Assembly (NCBI RefSeq): GCF_900240845.1 | Contig: NZ_OERU01000001.1 | Location: 1,104,337 to 1,168,336 of the forward strand | Direction: 5' to 3' | Source: Peptostreptococcus faecalis | GTDB taxonomy: Bacteria > Bacillota > Clostridia > Peptostreptococcales > Peptostreptococcaceae | DNA: 64,000 bases | In this document: piece after piece, positions 1-8,623 of the stretch | How positions within the stretch are numbered: position 1 is the stretch's first letter | Layout of the letters: every line of letters starts with the position of its first letter | The notes under the pieces: generated by a model | What the model was told of the DNA's origin: nothing | Seen by the model: only the letters and a program-made list of their open reading frames with translations | Databases searched by the model: none | Position numbers and translations under genes: made by a program

Positions 1-916
1 TAAGTTTAAATGCATTATCTCCTAATATATATCCTTGTGTGAATTTTCTATTAAATATTGTGTACAAATCATCTATCATATCTTCAGTTACATTTTCTTT
101 TTTAGTATCAATATAGTTATCTACAGCCTTTCTATATGCCCCTACAACTGCTGCAACATACTCAGGTCTTTTCATTCTTCCTTCTATTTTCAATGAAACC
201 GCATTTGCATCAATTACTGAACCTATATTGCTTACCGTATTTAAATCTTTAGGACTGAGTATAAATTCACCATCAAAGTCCATATATTCATTCTTAACAG
301 AATCATATAATTTATATTTTTGTCTACACGGCTGAGCGCATCTACCTCTATTTCCAGATCTAGTTCCTAGTGTCGAGCTCATTAAACATTGTCCTGAATA
401 TCCTACACACAACGCTCCATGTATAAAAACTTCTATATCTACCCCAGATTTATCTGCTATTTCTTTAATTTCTTTTACATTTAGTTCTCTTGCTAATACT
501 ACTCTTTTGAATCCCATTTTTTTTAAAAACAGTGTATCCTCAAGCGAGTGTGCAGACATTTGAGTGCTCGCGTGCAATTCGAAATCAGGTATTCGCCCTT
601 TCACCAGTTGAGCCATTCCAATATCCTGCAGTATTAATGCATCTACACCTATATTATATAAGTAATCTATATATTCTAAAAAAGCTTGTATTTCCGACTG
701 CTTAATCACTGTATTTGCTGTTACAAATACTCTACACCCTCTAATATGGCTATATATTACAGCCTCCTTTAATTCTTCTCTATCAAAATTATTAGCACTC
801 GCTCTAGCGCTGAAATCTTTTCCTCCAAGATATACTGCATTTGCTCCATTTTGAATAGCTGCTTTAAGAGATTCAAAGCTTCCAACAGGAGCCAGTAATT
901 CTAAATTTTCTTTCAT
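1..916 (-). CDS. Peptidase U32 family protein (C-terminus cut by window edge)
   Basis: The reading frame starts at the ATG at 914-916 and stays open to the left edge, giving about 305 residues of the N-terminal part. It begins MKENLELLAPVGSFESLKAA, the usual opening of U32 proteins. It carries the U32 signature around HGALCVGYSGQCLMSS, followed by the cysteine-containing stretch GNRGRCAQPCR. U32 members include collagenase-like proteases and enzymes of tRNA/23S rRNA hydroxylation (RlhA/TrhP type), so the true reaction cannot be set from this fragment. It lies just downstream of zapA, a pairing that is common in clostridia. The family call is secure; the substrate is unknown. Confidence 0.9.
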   Translation of the reverse strand, partial: MKENLELLAPVGSFESLKAAIQNGANAVYLGGKDFSARASANNFDREELKEAVIYSHIRGCRVFVTANTVIKQSEIQAFLEYIDYLYNIGVDALILQDIGMAQLVKGRIPDFELHASTQMSAHSLEDTLFLKKMGFKRVVLARELNVKEIKEIADKSGVDIEVFIHGALCVGYSGQCLMSSTLGTRSGNRGRCAQPCRQKYKLYDSVKNEYMDFDGEFILSPKDLNTVSNIGSVIDANAVSLKIEGRMKRPEYVAAVVGAYRKAVDNYIDTKKENVTEDMIDDLYTIFNRKFTQGYILGDNAFKL

Positions 917-955
917 TTTTCCTCCATAACAATAACTCAAATTTTATATCCATAA

Positions 956-988
956 AAAGGACCACCTTTATAAAAACTGTAGTCCTTT
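956..988 (-). terminator. Probable rho-independent terminator after zapA
   Basis: On the minus strand the arms AAAGGAC and GTCCTTT flank a long loop and are followed by a short T-run. It sits directly beyond the zapA stop codon. The long loop makes it weaker than the other terminators in this window. Confidence 0.5.
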
Positions 989-995
989 ATTAGTT

Positions 996-1559
996 CTATT
1001 TTATACTTTTTTTCAATTCTTCGTAATTTAGCTGTATATTATATGCTTTATTTTGAAATTCATCAGCCATATTTTCTGCAACAGCAACTTTCTTTTCCAT
1101 CTCATCTACCATCTTTTCCAAAGATTCAATTTTTTTCTTATATTCTTCTTCAACCTCACTTTTATCAATTGAACGTTGAGATTCAGAATCTCCTGAATTC
1201 GATTCGAGTTCAGTGATTATATTGTTTAGTTTTTTTATTTCAGTTTCAGACTCATCCAATTTTAATAAAATAGAATCAAACTCTTTTTCAATATCATCAT
1301 TTTTATTAGAGTAACTATCCTCTAAAATTTGTATTTTATTTTTTAATTCTTCATTTTCAGACATATTATCAAATAATTTATCTGCTATATTAACAGATGT
1401 AAGTATTGCTGCACTAGTCTTGCTCAATGAAGGTGCAGCCTTGCTTATTTTTCTTAATTCACTATCTATATATTTTGCTACTTTAACAATTTCCGCCTCT
1501 TTTTTTTCACCTGTAATTTGGTATTCAATTCCATCAATAGTAACACTAACTTTATTCAT
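996..1559 (-). CDS. zapA: Cell division protein ZapA, long coiled-coil form
   Basis: ZapA binds FtsZ and promotes protofilament bundling at the division site. The first 65 residues match the ZapA head: VSVTIDGIEYQITGEKKEAE, then a helix with VAKYIDSELRKI and a second with AAILTSVNIADKLF. From about residue 66 the protein is strongly charged and heptad-like (EELKNKIQILEDS, ITELESN, KKIESLEKMVDEMEKK), predicting a long coiled coil. At 187 residues it is about twice the usual ZapA length; clostridial relatives often carry such an extension. It lies between pheT and a U32 peptidase, a familiar clostridial order. Its own terminator seems to follow. Assignment is by family resemblance only. Confidence 0.85.
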   Translation of the reverse strand: MNKVSVTIDGIEYQITGEKKEAEIVKVAKYIDSELRKISKAAPSLSKTSAAILTSVNIADKLFDNMSENEELKNKIQILEDSYSNKNDDIEKEFDSILLKLDESETEIKKLNNIITELESNSGDSESQRSIDKSEVEEEYKKKIESLEKMVDEMEKKVAVAENMADEFQNKAYNIQLNYEELKKSIK

Positions 1560-1701
1560 AACTCACACCTCGTTTTTTTCTTTTTTATATTAACTATTAA
1601 CTTAATTTATAAGCTACTATCAACCTTGCATAATTTCATTTTTAATAATTCCTATAAATATCTATACCCTTCATTATATCAAATATTTTTATAATAAGAA
1701 A

Positions 1702-1723
1702 CCCCAATCAAATTTGACTGGGG
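1702..1723 (-). terminator. Rho-independent terminator after pheT
   Basis: The minus strand reads CCCCAGTCAAATTTGATTGGGG, split around a tiny loop, then a T-rich tail. It lies about 10 bases past the pheT stop and closes the pheST operon. Confidence 0.85.
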
Positions 1724-1731
1724 TCTATTTA

Positions 1732-4128
1732 TTACTGTTCTCTAAGTTTTGCGTTTATTTGCTTTTCTAATTCATTCAATATATTGTCATGTACTTTTAC
1801 TACATCGTCTTCTGTCAATGTTTTTTCTGGATTTCTATAAATAATTGAATATGCAATTGACTTATATCCTTTTTCTATCTGATTTCCCTTGTAGATATCA
1901 AATAGCTTGCATTTTTCAACTAATCCTTCTCCATTTTCTTCAATTATTTTTTCAATCTGATACACTTCAATATCATCTTTTACTAAAAGAGCAATATCTC
2001 TAGTAACTGAAGGATATTTTGGAAGTTGAGTAAAAACAATTGTAGTATCAATTAATTCATATATCGCATCCAGGTTGATTTCTGCAACATATACTCTGTT
2101 AGAAAATCCATAGTTTTCTTTAACTAATGGATGAATCTCACCTATTGTCGCTAATAGTGTTTCACCTGATTTTATATCTGCACATCTTCCTGAGTGGAAA
2201 GTCGGATTATCAGAGTTTACAATATAATTATGGCCTTTTAATCCAATTCTTTCAAATATTTTTTCTAAAACTCCTTTAATCTCAAAGAAATCAACTTGTT
2301 TTCCATACATTCCTATACAAAGTCTTGTTTCTTCAGTTCCTGCCATTTCTTCAGGGGTAAATACATGTCCTAGTTCAAACAATTTTGCTTCTTCAATATT
2401 TCTTGAGTTATTTGTGCTAAGAACATCAAGCATATTTGGAATCATTGTTGTCCTCATTATAGAAGTATCTTCGCCAAGAGGGTTAAGTAATTTAACAACA
2501 TCTCTTAGTTTTGAGCCCTCTTTTACCCTTATCTTATCTAAACCTTTAGGGCTTACAAAAGAATAAGTAAGTATTTCATAAAGTCCACAAGACATGGCAG
2601 TTGTTTTAATCTTATCTACATATTTTTGCTTGTCAGTCTTTATTCCAGCTGTGGTATTTCCTTGAAGTTGTACTGAAGGTATATTTTCAAATCCATAAAT
2701 TCTTGTAACTTCTTCTAGTATATCTGCCTCTTGTTCAATATCTAATCTAAAGTGAGGAACTTCTATTTTAAGTTCTGTTCCAGATATTAATTCACAACCA
2801 AACTCAAGAGATTCTAAAATTTCTATTATTTCATTTGGTGAAAGATTTACACCTATTCTAGAGCTAATTCTCTTTGGATTAACCGTTAAAGTTTCTAATT
2901 CTTTTTTATTTGGATATTCGTCTATCACACCCTTCATGACTTTACCTGCATTTAGTAATTCTACTAATTGTGCCGCTCTTTCAAGAGCCTTTTCTGCAGT
3001 TTCTTCAGATATTCCTTTTTCGAATCTTGAAGATGATTCTGATCTAAGTCCTAATAATTTAGATGTTTTTCTTATGTTTTCTTTTTTGAAAACAGCTGAT
3101 TCAAACATTATTTCAGTAGTATCATTTTTAATTCCAGAAGATTTTCCTCCCATAGTACCCGCTATTCCTAGATTAATTTCTCCATTTGTTATCATTAACA
3201 TATCAGAGTTTATCTTTCTTTCTTTTCCATCTAAAGTAACAAATACGTCTTCATCTTCAGCATTTTTTACTACAATTTTATTGTTTTGAATTTCTCTCAT
3301 ATCAAATGCGTGCATTGGCTGTCCCATTTCAAGCATTACATAGTTAGTTATATCTACAATATTATTTATAGGTCTTACACCAGCTTCTATCAATCTTCTT
3401 TGCATCCAATATGGAGAAGGTTCAATTTTTACTTCAGTTACTCTTCTTGCCATATATCTTGTACAAAGTTCACTGTTTTTAATAGATACCTCAACATCTA
3501 TATTTTTTCCAGATTCTTCAACTACGTTTATTTCAGGATATTTAATCTTTTTGCCTAATGTAACAGCAGCTTCTCTTGCAATTCCTAGTACACATCTACA
3601 ATCTGGTCTATTTGAAGTCAATTCAAAATCTATTATTGCATCTTTTAAGTCTAACTCTTCTCTAATATCTCTACCAGTTTCGTATTCATCTTTATAGTCA
3701 AGAATATAAATACCATCTTTTTTATAGTCTTCTACAAATTTTTCATCAATTCCTAACTCACTTGAAGAACACATCATTCCAAATGATTCTACCCCTCTAA
3801 GAACTCCTTCATTTATAGAAACGCCTCCTGGTAACTTAGCTCCCACTAAAGCTAGAGGTATATAATCTCCTACATTTATATTTTTTGCGCCTGTAACTAT
3901 TTGAACTTCTTTATTTTTTCCAATTTCTACTTTTGTAACTACTAATTTATCTGCATCAGGATGAAGTTCAATGCTAAGTATTTTTCCTACTACAACATTT
4001 GATATCTCTTCTCCCAAATATTCTACAGTTTCCATTTTTGTGCCTGTCATTGTCATCATGTCGCCAAACACTTTTGCATCTACATCTATATCGACGTAAT
4101 CTTTTAACCATTTTAATGAAACTAACAT
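1732..4128 (-). CDS. pheT: Phenylalanine-tRNA ligase beta subunit
   Basis: This is the beta subunit of the alpha2-beta2 enzyme that charges tRNA-Phe. At 798 residues it has the full bacterial architecture. The tRNA-binding OB domain is at about 40-150 (VVVGKILSIELHPDADKL). The B3/B4 editing domain is at about 210-390, B5 at about 405-475 (ISSRIGVNLSPNEIIEILES), and a class-II-like core follows (ADILEEVTRIYGFENIP). The C-terminal FDX-ACB anticodon-binding domain contains YPSVTRDIALLVKDD. The start ATG has an AGGAGG-like site upstream and lies 17 bases after pheS. The two genes share the T-box leader upstream of pheS, so the operon should respond to uncharged tRNA-Phe. Nothing appears damaged. 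Confidence 0.98.
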   Translation of the reverse strand: MLVSLKWLKDYVDIDVDAKVFGDMMTMTGTKMETVEYLGEEISNVVVGKILSIELHPDADKLVVTKVEIGKNKEVQIVTGAKNINVGDYIPLALVGAKLPGGVSINEGVLRGVESFGMMCSSSELGIDEKFVEDYKKDGIYILDYKDEYETGRDIREELDLKDAIIDFELTSNRPDCRCVLGIAREAAVTLGKKIKYPEINVVEESGKNIDVEVSIKNSELCTRYMARRVTEVKIEPSPYWMQRRLIEAGVRPINNIVDITNYVMLEMGQPMHAFDMREIQNNKIVVKNAEDEDVFVTLDGKERKINSDMLMITNGEINLGIAGTMGGKSSGIKNDTTEIMFESAVFKKENIRKTSKLLGLRSESSSRFEKGISEETAEKALERAAQLVELLNAGKVMKGVIDEYPNKKELETLTVNPKRISSRIGVNLSPNEIIEILESLEFGCELISGTELKIEVPHFRLDIEQEADILEEVTRIYGFENIPSVQLQGNTTAGIKTDKQKYVDKIKTTAMSCGLYEILTYSFVSPKGLDKIRVKEGSKLRDVVKLLNPLGEDTSIMRTTMIPNMLDVLSTNNSRNIEEAKLFELGHVFTPEEMAGTEETRLCIGMYGKQVDFFEIKGVLEKIFERIGLKGHNYIVNSDNPTFHSGRCADIKSGETLLATIGEIHPLVKENYGFSNRVYVAEINLDAIYELIDTTIVFTQLPKYPSVTRDIALLVKDDIEVYQIEKIIEENGEGLVEKCKLFDIYKGNQIEKGYKSIAYSIIYRNPEKTLTEDDVVKVHDNILNELEKQINAKLREQ

Positions 4129-4145
4129 AATATTATCCTCCTAAA

Positions 4146-5216
4146 TTAAAATTGATCCAAAAATCTTACGTCATTTTCAAACATAAGTCTTATATCATCT
4201 ATTCCATATTTTAACATACCCAGTCTTTCTACTCCCATTCCGGCAGCAAATCCTGTATATTCATCTGGATCTATACCACAATTTCTAAGAACGTTAGGAT
4301 GAACCATTCCAGCACCAAGTATTTCTATCCAACCTTCTCCCTTACATACTGAACAACCTTCTCCACCGCATTTAAAGCAAGAAACATCTATTTCTGCACT
4401 AGGTTCAGTGAACGGGAAGTTATGTGGTCTAAATTTAGTCTTAGTATCTTCTCCAAAAAGTTTCTTTACAAAAGTTTCCATAGTTCCCTTGAATTCTGTG
4501 AAAGTTATTCCTTTTCCTACAACCAAAAGTTCAATTTGATGGAACATTGGAGAGTGAGTAGCATCAGGGCTGTCATTTCTAAAACATCTGCCTGGAGCTA
4601 ATATTTTCAAAGGTAATTTATTTGCTTTTACTGCAGCTTCCATAGTTCTAATTTGAACTGGAGATGTCTGTGTTCTTAAAAGCAAATCATCTGTAATATA
4701 AAAAGTATCTGTCATGTCTCTTGATGGATGGTCTTTTGGTGCGTTTAGATAATCAAAGTTATTTCTAACAGTTTCTATTTCTGGACCTTCCATTATAGAG
4801 AATCCCATTCCTATAAATATCTCTGAAACTTCATCTATCATTTTAGATATAATATGTTTTTTCCCTATTTCTATTTCTTTACCAGGAATTGTCACATCTA
4901 TTTTTTCAAGATCTAGCTTTTTCTGCATTATTTCATTTTTTATTATTTCTCTATTCTCATTTAAAAACGAATTTATTTTTTCTCTAATTTCATTTCCAAG
5001 CTTACCTATAACTGGCTTTTCATCTCCAGGAAGTTTTCCCATATCCTTTAGTATTTTAGTCAACTCTCCCTTTTTACCAAGAAATTCTACTCTAATACTT
5101 TCAAGTTCTTCGATTGTTTTTGCCAGCCTAATTTTTTCTTCGGATAAAACCCCTAAATTTTTAAGAGATTCAATCATTTTAGCTAAATTTTCTGATTTGT
5201 TGTTTGATCCACTCAT
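4146..5216 (-). CDS. pheS: Phenylalanine-tRNA ligase alpha subunit
   Basis: This is the catalytic class II subunit. The N-terminal coiled coil (about residues 1-100) binds tRNA. Motif 2 is seen as PGRCFRNDSPDATHSPMFHQ, with the adjacent LLLRTQTSPVQIRTM. Motif 3 is seen as GFAAGMGVERLGMLKYGIDD near the C-terminus. A cysteine cluster, SCFKCGGEGCSVCKGEGW, lies in the typical insertion. The length of 356 residues is a little above the usual 340-350 because of an extended N-terminus. It is the first gene of the pheST operon and is preceded by a T-box leader with a terminator, so transcription should rise when Phe-tRNA is scarce. Confidence 0.98.
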   Translation of the reverse strand: MSGSNNKSENLAKMIESLKNLGVLSEEKIRLAKTIEELESIRVEFLGKKGELTKILKDMGKLPGDEKPVIGKLGNEIREKINSFLNENREIIKNEIMQKKLDLEKIDVTIPGKEIEIGKKHIISKMIDEVSEIFIGMGFSIMEGPEIETVRNNFDYLNAPKDHPSRDMTDTFYITDDLLLRTQTSPVQIRTMEAAVKANKLPLKILAPGRCFRNDSPDATHSPMFHQIELLVVGKGITFTEFKGTMETFVKKLFGEDTKTKFRPHNFPFTEPSAEIDVSCFKCGGEGCSVCKGEGWIEILGAGMVHPNVLRNCGIDPDEYTGFAAGMGVERLGMLKYGIDDIRLMFENDVRFLDQF

Positions 5217-5247
5217 ATTATTATCCCTTCCTTATTTTAGTGTACAT

Positions 5248-5502
5248 AAAAAGACCTTCCATCCATAGGGACGAAAGGTCTAAAATCGCGGTACCACCCT
5301 ATTAGTTTATATTAATTATATAAACCAACTCAAAAATTTAACGCACATCACGTTTTCACCTACTATTAATTCAGCGAAACTGCTCCAGAGCGAACTTCCA
5401 ACTAGAATGCAAATGGCTTCACAGCTTCCAGCCACTCTCTTTATTGCAATATCTAATGTACTTTTCTCTTTCATAGCATTTATTTTTATATTTTTAGTAT
5501 TG
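5248..5502 (-). ncRNA. T-box leader, phenylalanine type
   Basis: The minus strand contains the T-box sequence AGGGTGGTACCGCGA (plus coordinates 5286-5300), which pairs with the acceptor end of uncharged tRNA. It is followed by a terminator hairpin at 5253-5280 (GACCTTTCGTCCC / GGGATGGAAGGTC arms with a T-run). The apparent specifier is TTC in the context GCATTCTAG, fitting tRNA-Phe and the downstream pheST genes. The leader begins just after a good promoter. A 63-codon open frame across it is accidental. Confidence 0.93.
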
Positions 5503-5507
5503 CTCAT

Positions 5508-5536
5508 ATTGTATCAAATAATTTGATTTTTTTCAA
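5508..5536 (-). promoter_or_regulatory. Sigma-A-type promoter for the pheST T-box leader
   Basis: The -35 TTGAAA (5531-5536) and -10 TACAAT (5508-5513) on the minus strand are separated by 17 bases. The position is directly upstream of the T-box leader. Confidence 0.75.
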
Positions 5537-5568
5537 TAAAGTAATTTTTTTATTTATATATTTTATAT

Positions 5569-6351
5569 CTAGTTTCTAGCTCTATACATTAAAAGTGCTG
5601 CAGAAATAGCAACATTCAACGATTCTGCTTTTCCATACATAGGAATTTTAACAAGTATTTCTGAATTCTTTTCCCAAAATTCACTTATTCCATTAGCTTC
5701 ATTACCAACAACAATAGCACATTTTTCACCATAATCAATTGAGTTATAATCTTTGTCTGTATTTAATGAACTTGAAATAATTTTAAATGTATTTTTTCTC
5801 AAAGCTTCTAATATTTCGCTATCTTGAGCATTAGTAATATCAATATGCGATAAAGATCCCATGGCAGATCTTACTACTTTAGGATTATAGTGATCAACAC
5901 TTCCTTTTGTTGTAATAACTAAGTCAAATCCCGCTGCATCTGCTGTTCTTATTATAGTTCCCATATTTCCAGGATCTTGAACTCTATCTAATATTATTAT
6001 CCTTTTATATTTTTCAAAATCAGCATCATCAATACTTACATCACTCATCTTTAAAATAGCTACAATTCCCTGCGAGTTTTCTGTATCAACTATATTTTTA
6101 AATAATTCATCAGAAAAAACATACATATCATTTTTTTCTTCAAGTTTATTTAAAATATCTCTTTTTGTTTCATCTTTACTCAGTGATTCACTTACCACCA
6201 TATAATCAACTTGCATATCATTTTCCACTGCTAGCTCAGCTGACCTAATGCCTTCTACAAGATATTTTTTTTCTTTTTGACGACATTTAGATTTTAATAG
6301 CGACTTTGTAAATTTATATGTATTATTTTCTTTACTTTTTATATGTTTCAT
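5569..6351 (-). CDS. TrmH/SpoU-family RNA 2'-O-methyltransferase
   Basis: This is a probable SAM-dependent RNA ribose methyltransferase of the SPOUT class. The N-terminal 100 residues form the substrate-binding domain (YLVEGIRSAELAVE). The knotted catalytic domain shows the three SpoU motifs: RVQDPGNMGTIIRTADAAGF, then CAIVVGNEANGIS, then IPMYGKAESLNVAISAALL at the C-terminus. The length of 260 residues is normal. In many clostridia this gene lies between rplT and pheS, and here it remains beside pheS. The modified nucleotide (rRNA or tRNA) cannot be told from sequence alone. It follows ktrA by about 20 bases and may be cotranscribed with it. Confidence 0.92.
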   Translation of the reverse strand: MKHIKSKENNTYKFTKSLLKSKCRQKEKKYLVEGIRSAELAVENDMQVDYMVVSESLSKDETKRDILNKLEEKNDMYVFSDELFKNIVDTENSQGIVAILKMSDVSIDDADFEKYKRIIILDRVQDPGNMGTIIRTADAAGFDLVITTKGSVDHYNPKVVRSAMGSLSHIDITNAQDSEILEALRKNTFKIISSSLNTDKDYNSIDYGEKCAIVVGNEANGISEFWEKNSEILVKIPMYGKAESLNVAISAALLMYRARN

Positions 6352-6370
6352 ATTTATTATCCTCTTATTT

Positions 6371-7045
6371 TTAGAAAAGACCTTCCTCTTCCTGAGCTAT
6401 TTTAAGTGCTATTTTTTCTATTATTTTAGTATTACCAGCGACTACTATTACATCACCCTCTTGGAAGATTGTTTCTGGGTCTACAGGTACTTCAAAAGCA
6501 TCTCCTCTTTTAATAGCCGTAACATTTAATTCAAACTTATTTCTTACACTTAAATCTTTTAAAGTGCTTCCTACCCATGAAGCAGGTACTCTGATTTCAA
6601 AGATAGAATGTTTTTCATCCAGCTCCATAAAGTCCACTAAATTATCAAATGTCAGTGCTTTAGCTAGTTTTACACCCATATCATGCTCTGGTAATATTAT
6701 TTTATCTGCACCAATTTTTTTCAAAACATGTGCCTGTAATTCATCCTTTGCCTTACTTATTACATATGGAACACCTAAATCTTTTGCTACCAAGGTAGCC
6801 ATAATAGATGCTCTTAAATCCGTACCTATTGCCACAATTGCTACGTCAAAATTACCAAGACCAATACTTTTTAATGCTGATTCATCTGCAGCATCTAAGA
6901 TAGCCACATTATCCAGTACCTCCGACATCTGTTGTATAATTTCTTCATTGGCGTCTACTAACATTACTTCTCTTCCTGCATTAAAAAGTGATTCTGCTAA
7001 AGATCTTCCAAATCTACCTGCCCCTATAACGATATATTGTTTCAT
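6371..7045 (-). CDS. ktrA: Potassium uptake regulatory subunit, TrkA/KtrA family
   Basis: This is the cytosolic gating subunit that forms a ring under the TrkH/KtrB channel. Residues 1-120 form an RCK_N Rossmann domain with the nucleotide-binding glycines in VIGAGRFGRSLAESLF and the acidic end of beta-2, VMLVDANEE. Residues 135-224 form the RCK_C domain (ISVF-like region and VIVVAGNTKIIEKI), which in relatives binds c-di-AMP. At 224 residues it has one Rossmann domain, as in Ktr systems, unlike the doubled E. coli TrkA. It lies 22 bases after the channel gene, and the two form an operon. Confidence 0.95.
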   Translation of the reverse strand: MKQYIVIGAGRFGRSLAESLFNAGREVMLVDANEEIIQQMSEVLDNVAILDAADESALKSIGLGNFDVAIVAIGTDLRASIMATLVAKDLGVPYVISKAKDELQAHVLKKIGADKIILPEHDMGVKLAKALTFDNLVDFMELDEKHSIFEIRVPASWVGSTLKDLSVRNKFELNVTAIKRGDAFEVPVDPETIFQEGDVIVVAGNTKIIEKIALKIAQEEEGLF

Positions 7046-7067
7046 AATTTAACTCCTATTTTATTAA

Positions 7068-8441
7068 TTAACCTATTATTATCTTTTCTTCTGGGAATCT
7101 CACACTTTTAACTTTCTTTTCATGAATGAAGAAAGTTAATAAAGTGATTGAACCAACACGACCTGTAAACATTAAAGTGCTTATTAGAACTTTTCCAAAT
7201 CCATCTAAGCTCTTAGATCCTCCTAAACTAGATCCAACTGTAGCAACTGCAGACGCAACTTCAAATGCGCTCTCCAGAAGATTAAAATGAGCACTCTGGG
7301 TTGCACTTATTAAAAAAGTTCCAGTAACAGAAAGTATTATACCTAAAGTGAGAACTACTAATGCTTTTCTAAATGCAATTTTACCTATTCTCCTCTTAAA
7401 AACAGATATTTCTTTTTCATTTTTCACAAATGCTTTTACTGCTAAAAATATAACTGCAACAGTAGTCGTTTTAATACCACCACCTGTAGAAGCTGGCGAT
7501 GCTCCTATCAGCATATATATTATCATAATAAACAAAGTAGACTCTCTAAACGTCGTAAAATCTATAGTGGCATACCCAGCAGTTCTAATAGTTACTGATT
7601 GAAAATATGCAACTTGAAGTTTTTCACCTAAGCTCATTCCTCCAATTGAACTTGCATTGCTGAATTCACCGAAAAAAATAAACAAAGTACCTGTAACTAT
7701 AAGTATGGCTGTAGTAATGACAGCTAATTTGGAATTCAAGTTCCAATGTTTAAATTTCTTTCTCTTTTTAATTGATAATATTACTGGAAATCCTATACCT
7801 CCAAGTATTATCAGCGAAGACACCGTGAAGACAATCGTTGAGTTATTATAATACCCAATTAGCGAGGAGTATTCTCCAGTCACATTTCCCATTAAGTCAA
7901 AACCAGCATTACAAAATGCTGAAATCGCATGGAATATGCTATACCATATTCCCTTCTCTAGTCCAAACTTAGGTATAAAAACAGTTGAAAGGAATATTGC
8001 TCCAACTAGTTCTACAACTAAGGTGTATTTCACCACAAAAATTATTAATCTAACAGCACCAGATAAATCATTCTGATTCAGTGACTCTTTTATTAGTATT
8101 CTTTCTCTCAAATTTATTTTTTTTCCTAAAAGTATAGCTATTAATGTAGCAATAGACATAAATCCTATCCCACCAATTTGTACTAAGGTTATTATTATCG
8201 CCTTACCAAAAAAACTCCAATATATACCAGTATCTACAACAACTAGACCTGTTATACACACTGCTGATGTAGACGTAAAAAGACAATCTGTAAAATCCGT
8301 GCCTTGTCCACTCGCGGAAGAGATTGGTAACGTAAGAAGAACAGCCCCTATTAATATTAAAGTTAAAAATCCCATTACCATCATTTCTGCAGGTTTAAAT
8401 CTATGCATAATAGATGGATATCGTTTCTTATCATCGTTCAT
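7068..8441 (-). CDS. ktrB: Potassium uptake channel subunit, TrkH/KtrB family
   Basis: This polytopic membrane protein of 457 residues carries the four pore-loop repeats typical of the superfamily. The filter segments are visible as SAVCITGLVVVDTG, AFCNAGFDLMG, TIRTAGYATIDF and ASAVATVGSSLGG. Each has the conserved filter glycine. It should mediate K+ (possibly Na+-coupled) uptake under control of the downstream KtrA subunit. The length fits KtrB rather than the longer TrkH of Proteobacteria. A strong promoter lies 50-80 bases upstream. No c-di-AMP riboswitch was seen in front of it. Confidence 0.95.
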   Translation of the reverse strand: MNDDKKRYPSIMHRFKPAEMMVMGFLTLILIGAVLLTLPISSASGQGTDFTDCLFTSTSAVCITGLVVVDTGIYWSFFGKAIIITLVQIGGIGFMSIATLIAILLGKKINLRERILIKESLNQNDLSGAVRLIIFVVKYTLVVELVGAIFLSTVFIPKFGLEKGIWYSIFHAISAFCNAGFDLMGNVTGEYSSLIGYYNNSTIVFTVSSLIILGGIGFPVILSIKKRKKFKHWNLNSKLAVITTAILIVTGTLFIFFGEFSNASSIGGMSLGEKLQVAYFQSVTIRTAGYATIDFTTFRESTLFIMIIYMLIGASPASTGGGIKTTTVAVIFLAVKAFVKNEKEISVFKRRIGKIAFRKALVVLTLGIILSVTGTFLISATQSAHFNLLESAFEVASAVATVGSSLGGSKSLDGFGKVLISTLMFTGRVGSITLLTFFIHEKKVKSVRFPEEKIIIG

Positions 8442-8490
8442 TTTTATCCCCCAATAAAAGCAAAATAATTAATACTTAAGTCCAAATATG

Positions 8491-8519
8491 ATTATATTCC
8501 ATTTGTTCCATAACCTCAA
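8491..8519 (-). promoter_or_regulatory. Promoter for ktrBA
   Basis: On the minus strand -35 TTGAGG (8514-8519) and -10 TATAAT (8491-8496) are 17 bases apart. A purine-rich ribosome site (GGGGG) precedes the ktrB start. Confidence 0.75.
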
Positions 8520-8601
8520 CACTATTTTAGTATTTTTGTTTGTTTATTTACTATCATTCAACTATAGACACTTTTTCTTTTTATATAATTAAATAGATAA
8601 A

Positions 8602-8623
8602 AGGAACTCAAAAATGAGTTCCT
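8602..8623 (-). terminator. Terminator after the LTA-synthase-like gene
   Basis: A perfect hairpin, AGGAACTCA with TGAGTTCCT, is followed on the minus strand by TTTTATCTATTT. It overlaps the stop codon of the upstream sulfatase gene by two bases. Confidence 0.85.

Noticed and set aside
5316..5507. A 63-codon minus-strand frame upstream of pheS
   Set aside because: It lies wholly inside the T-box leader RNA, lacks a ribosome site, and its sequence is explained by the conserved RNA structure.
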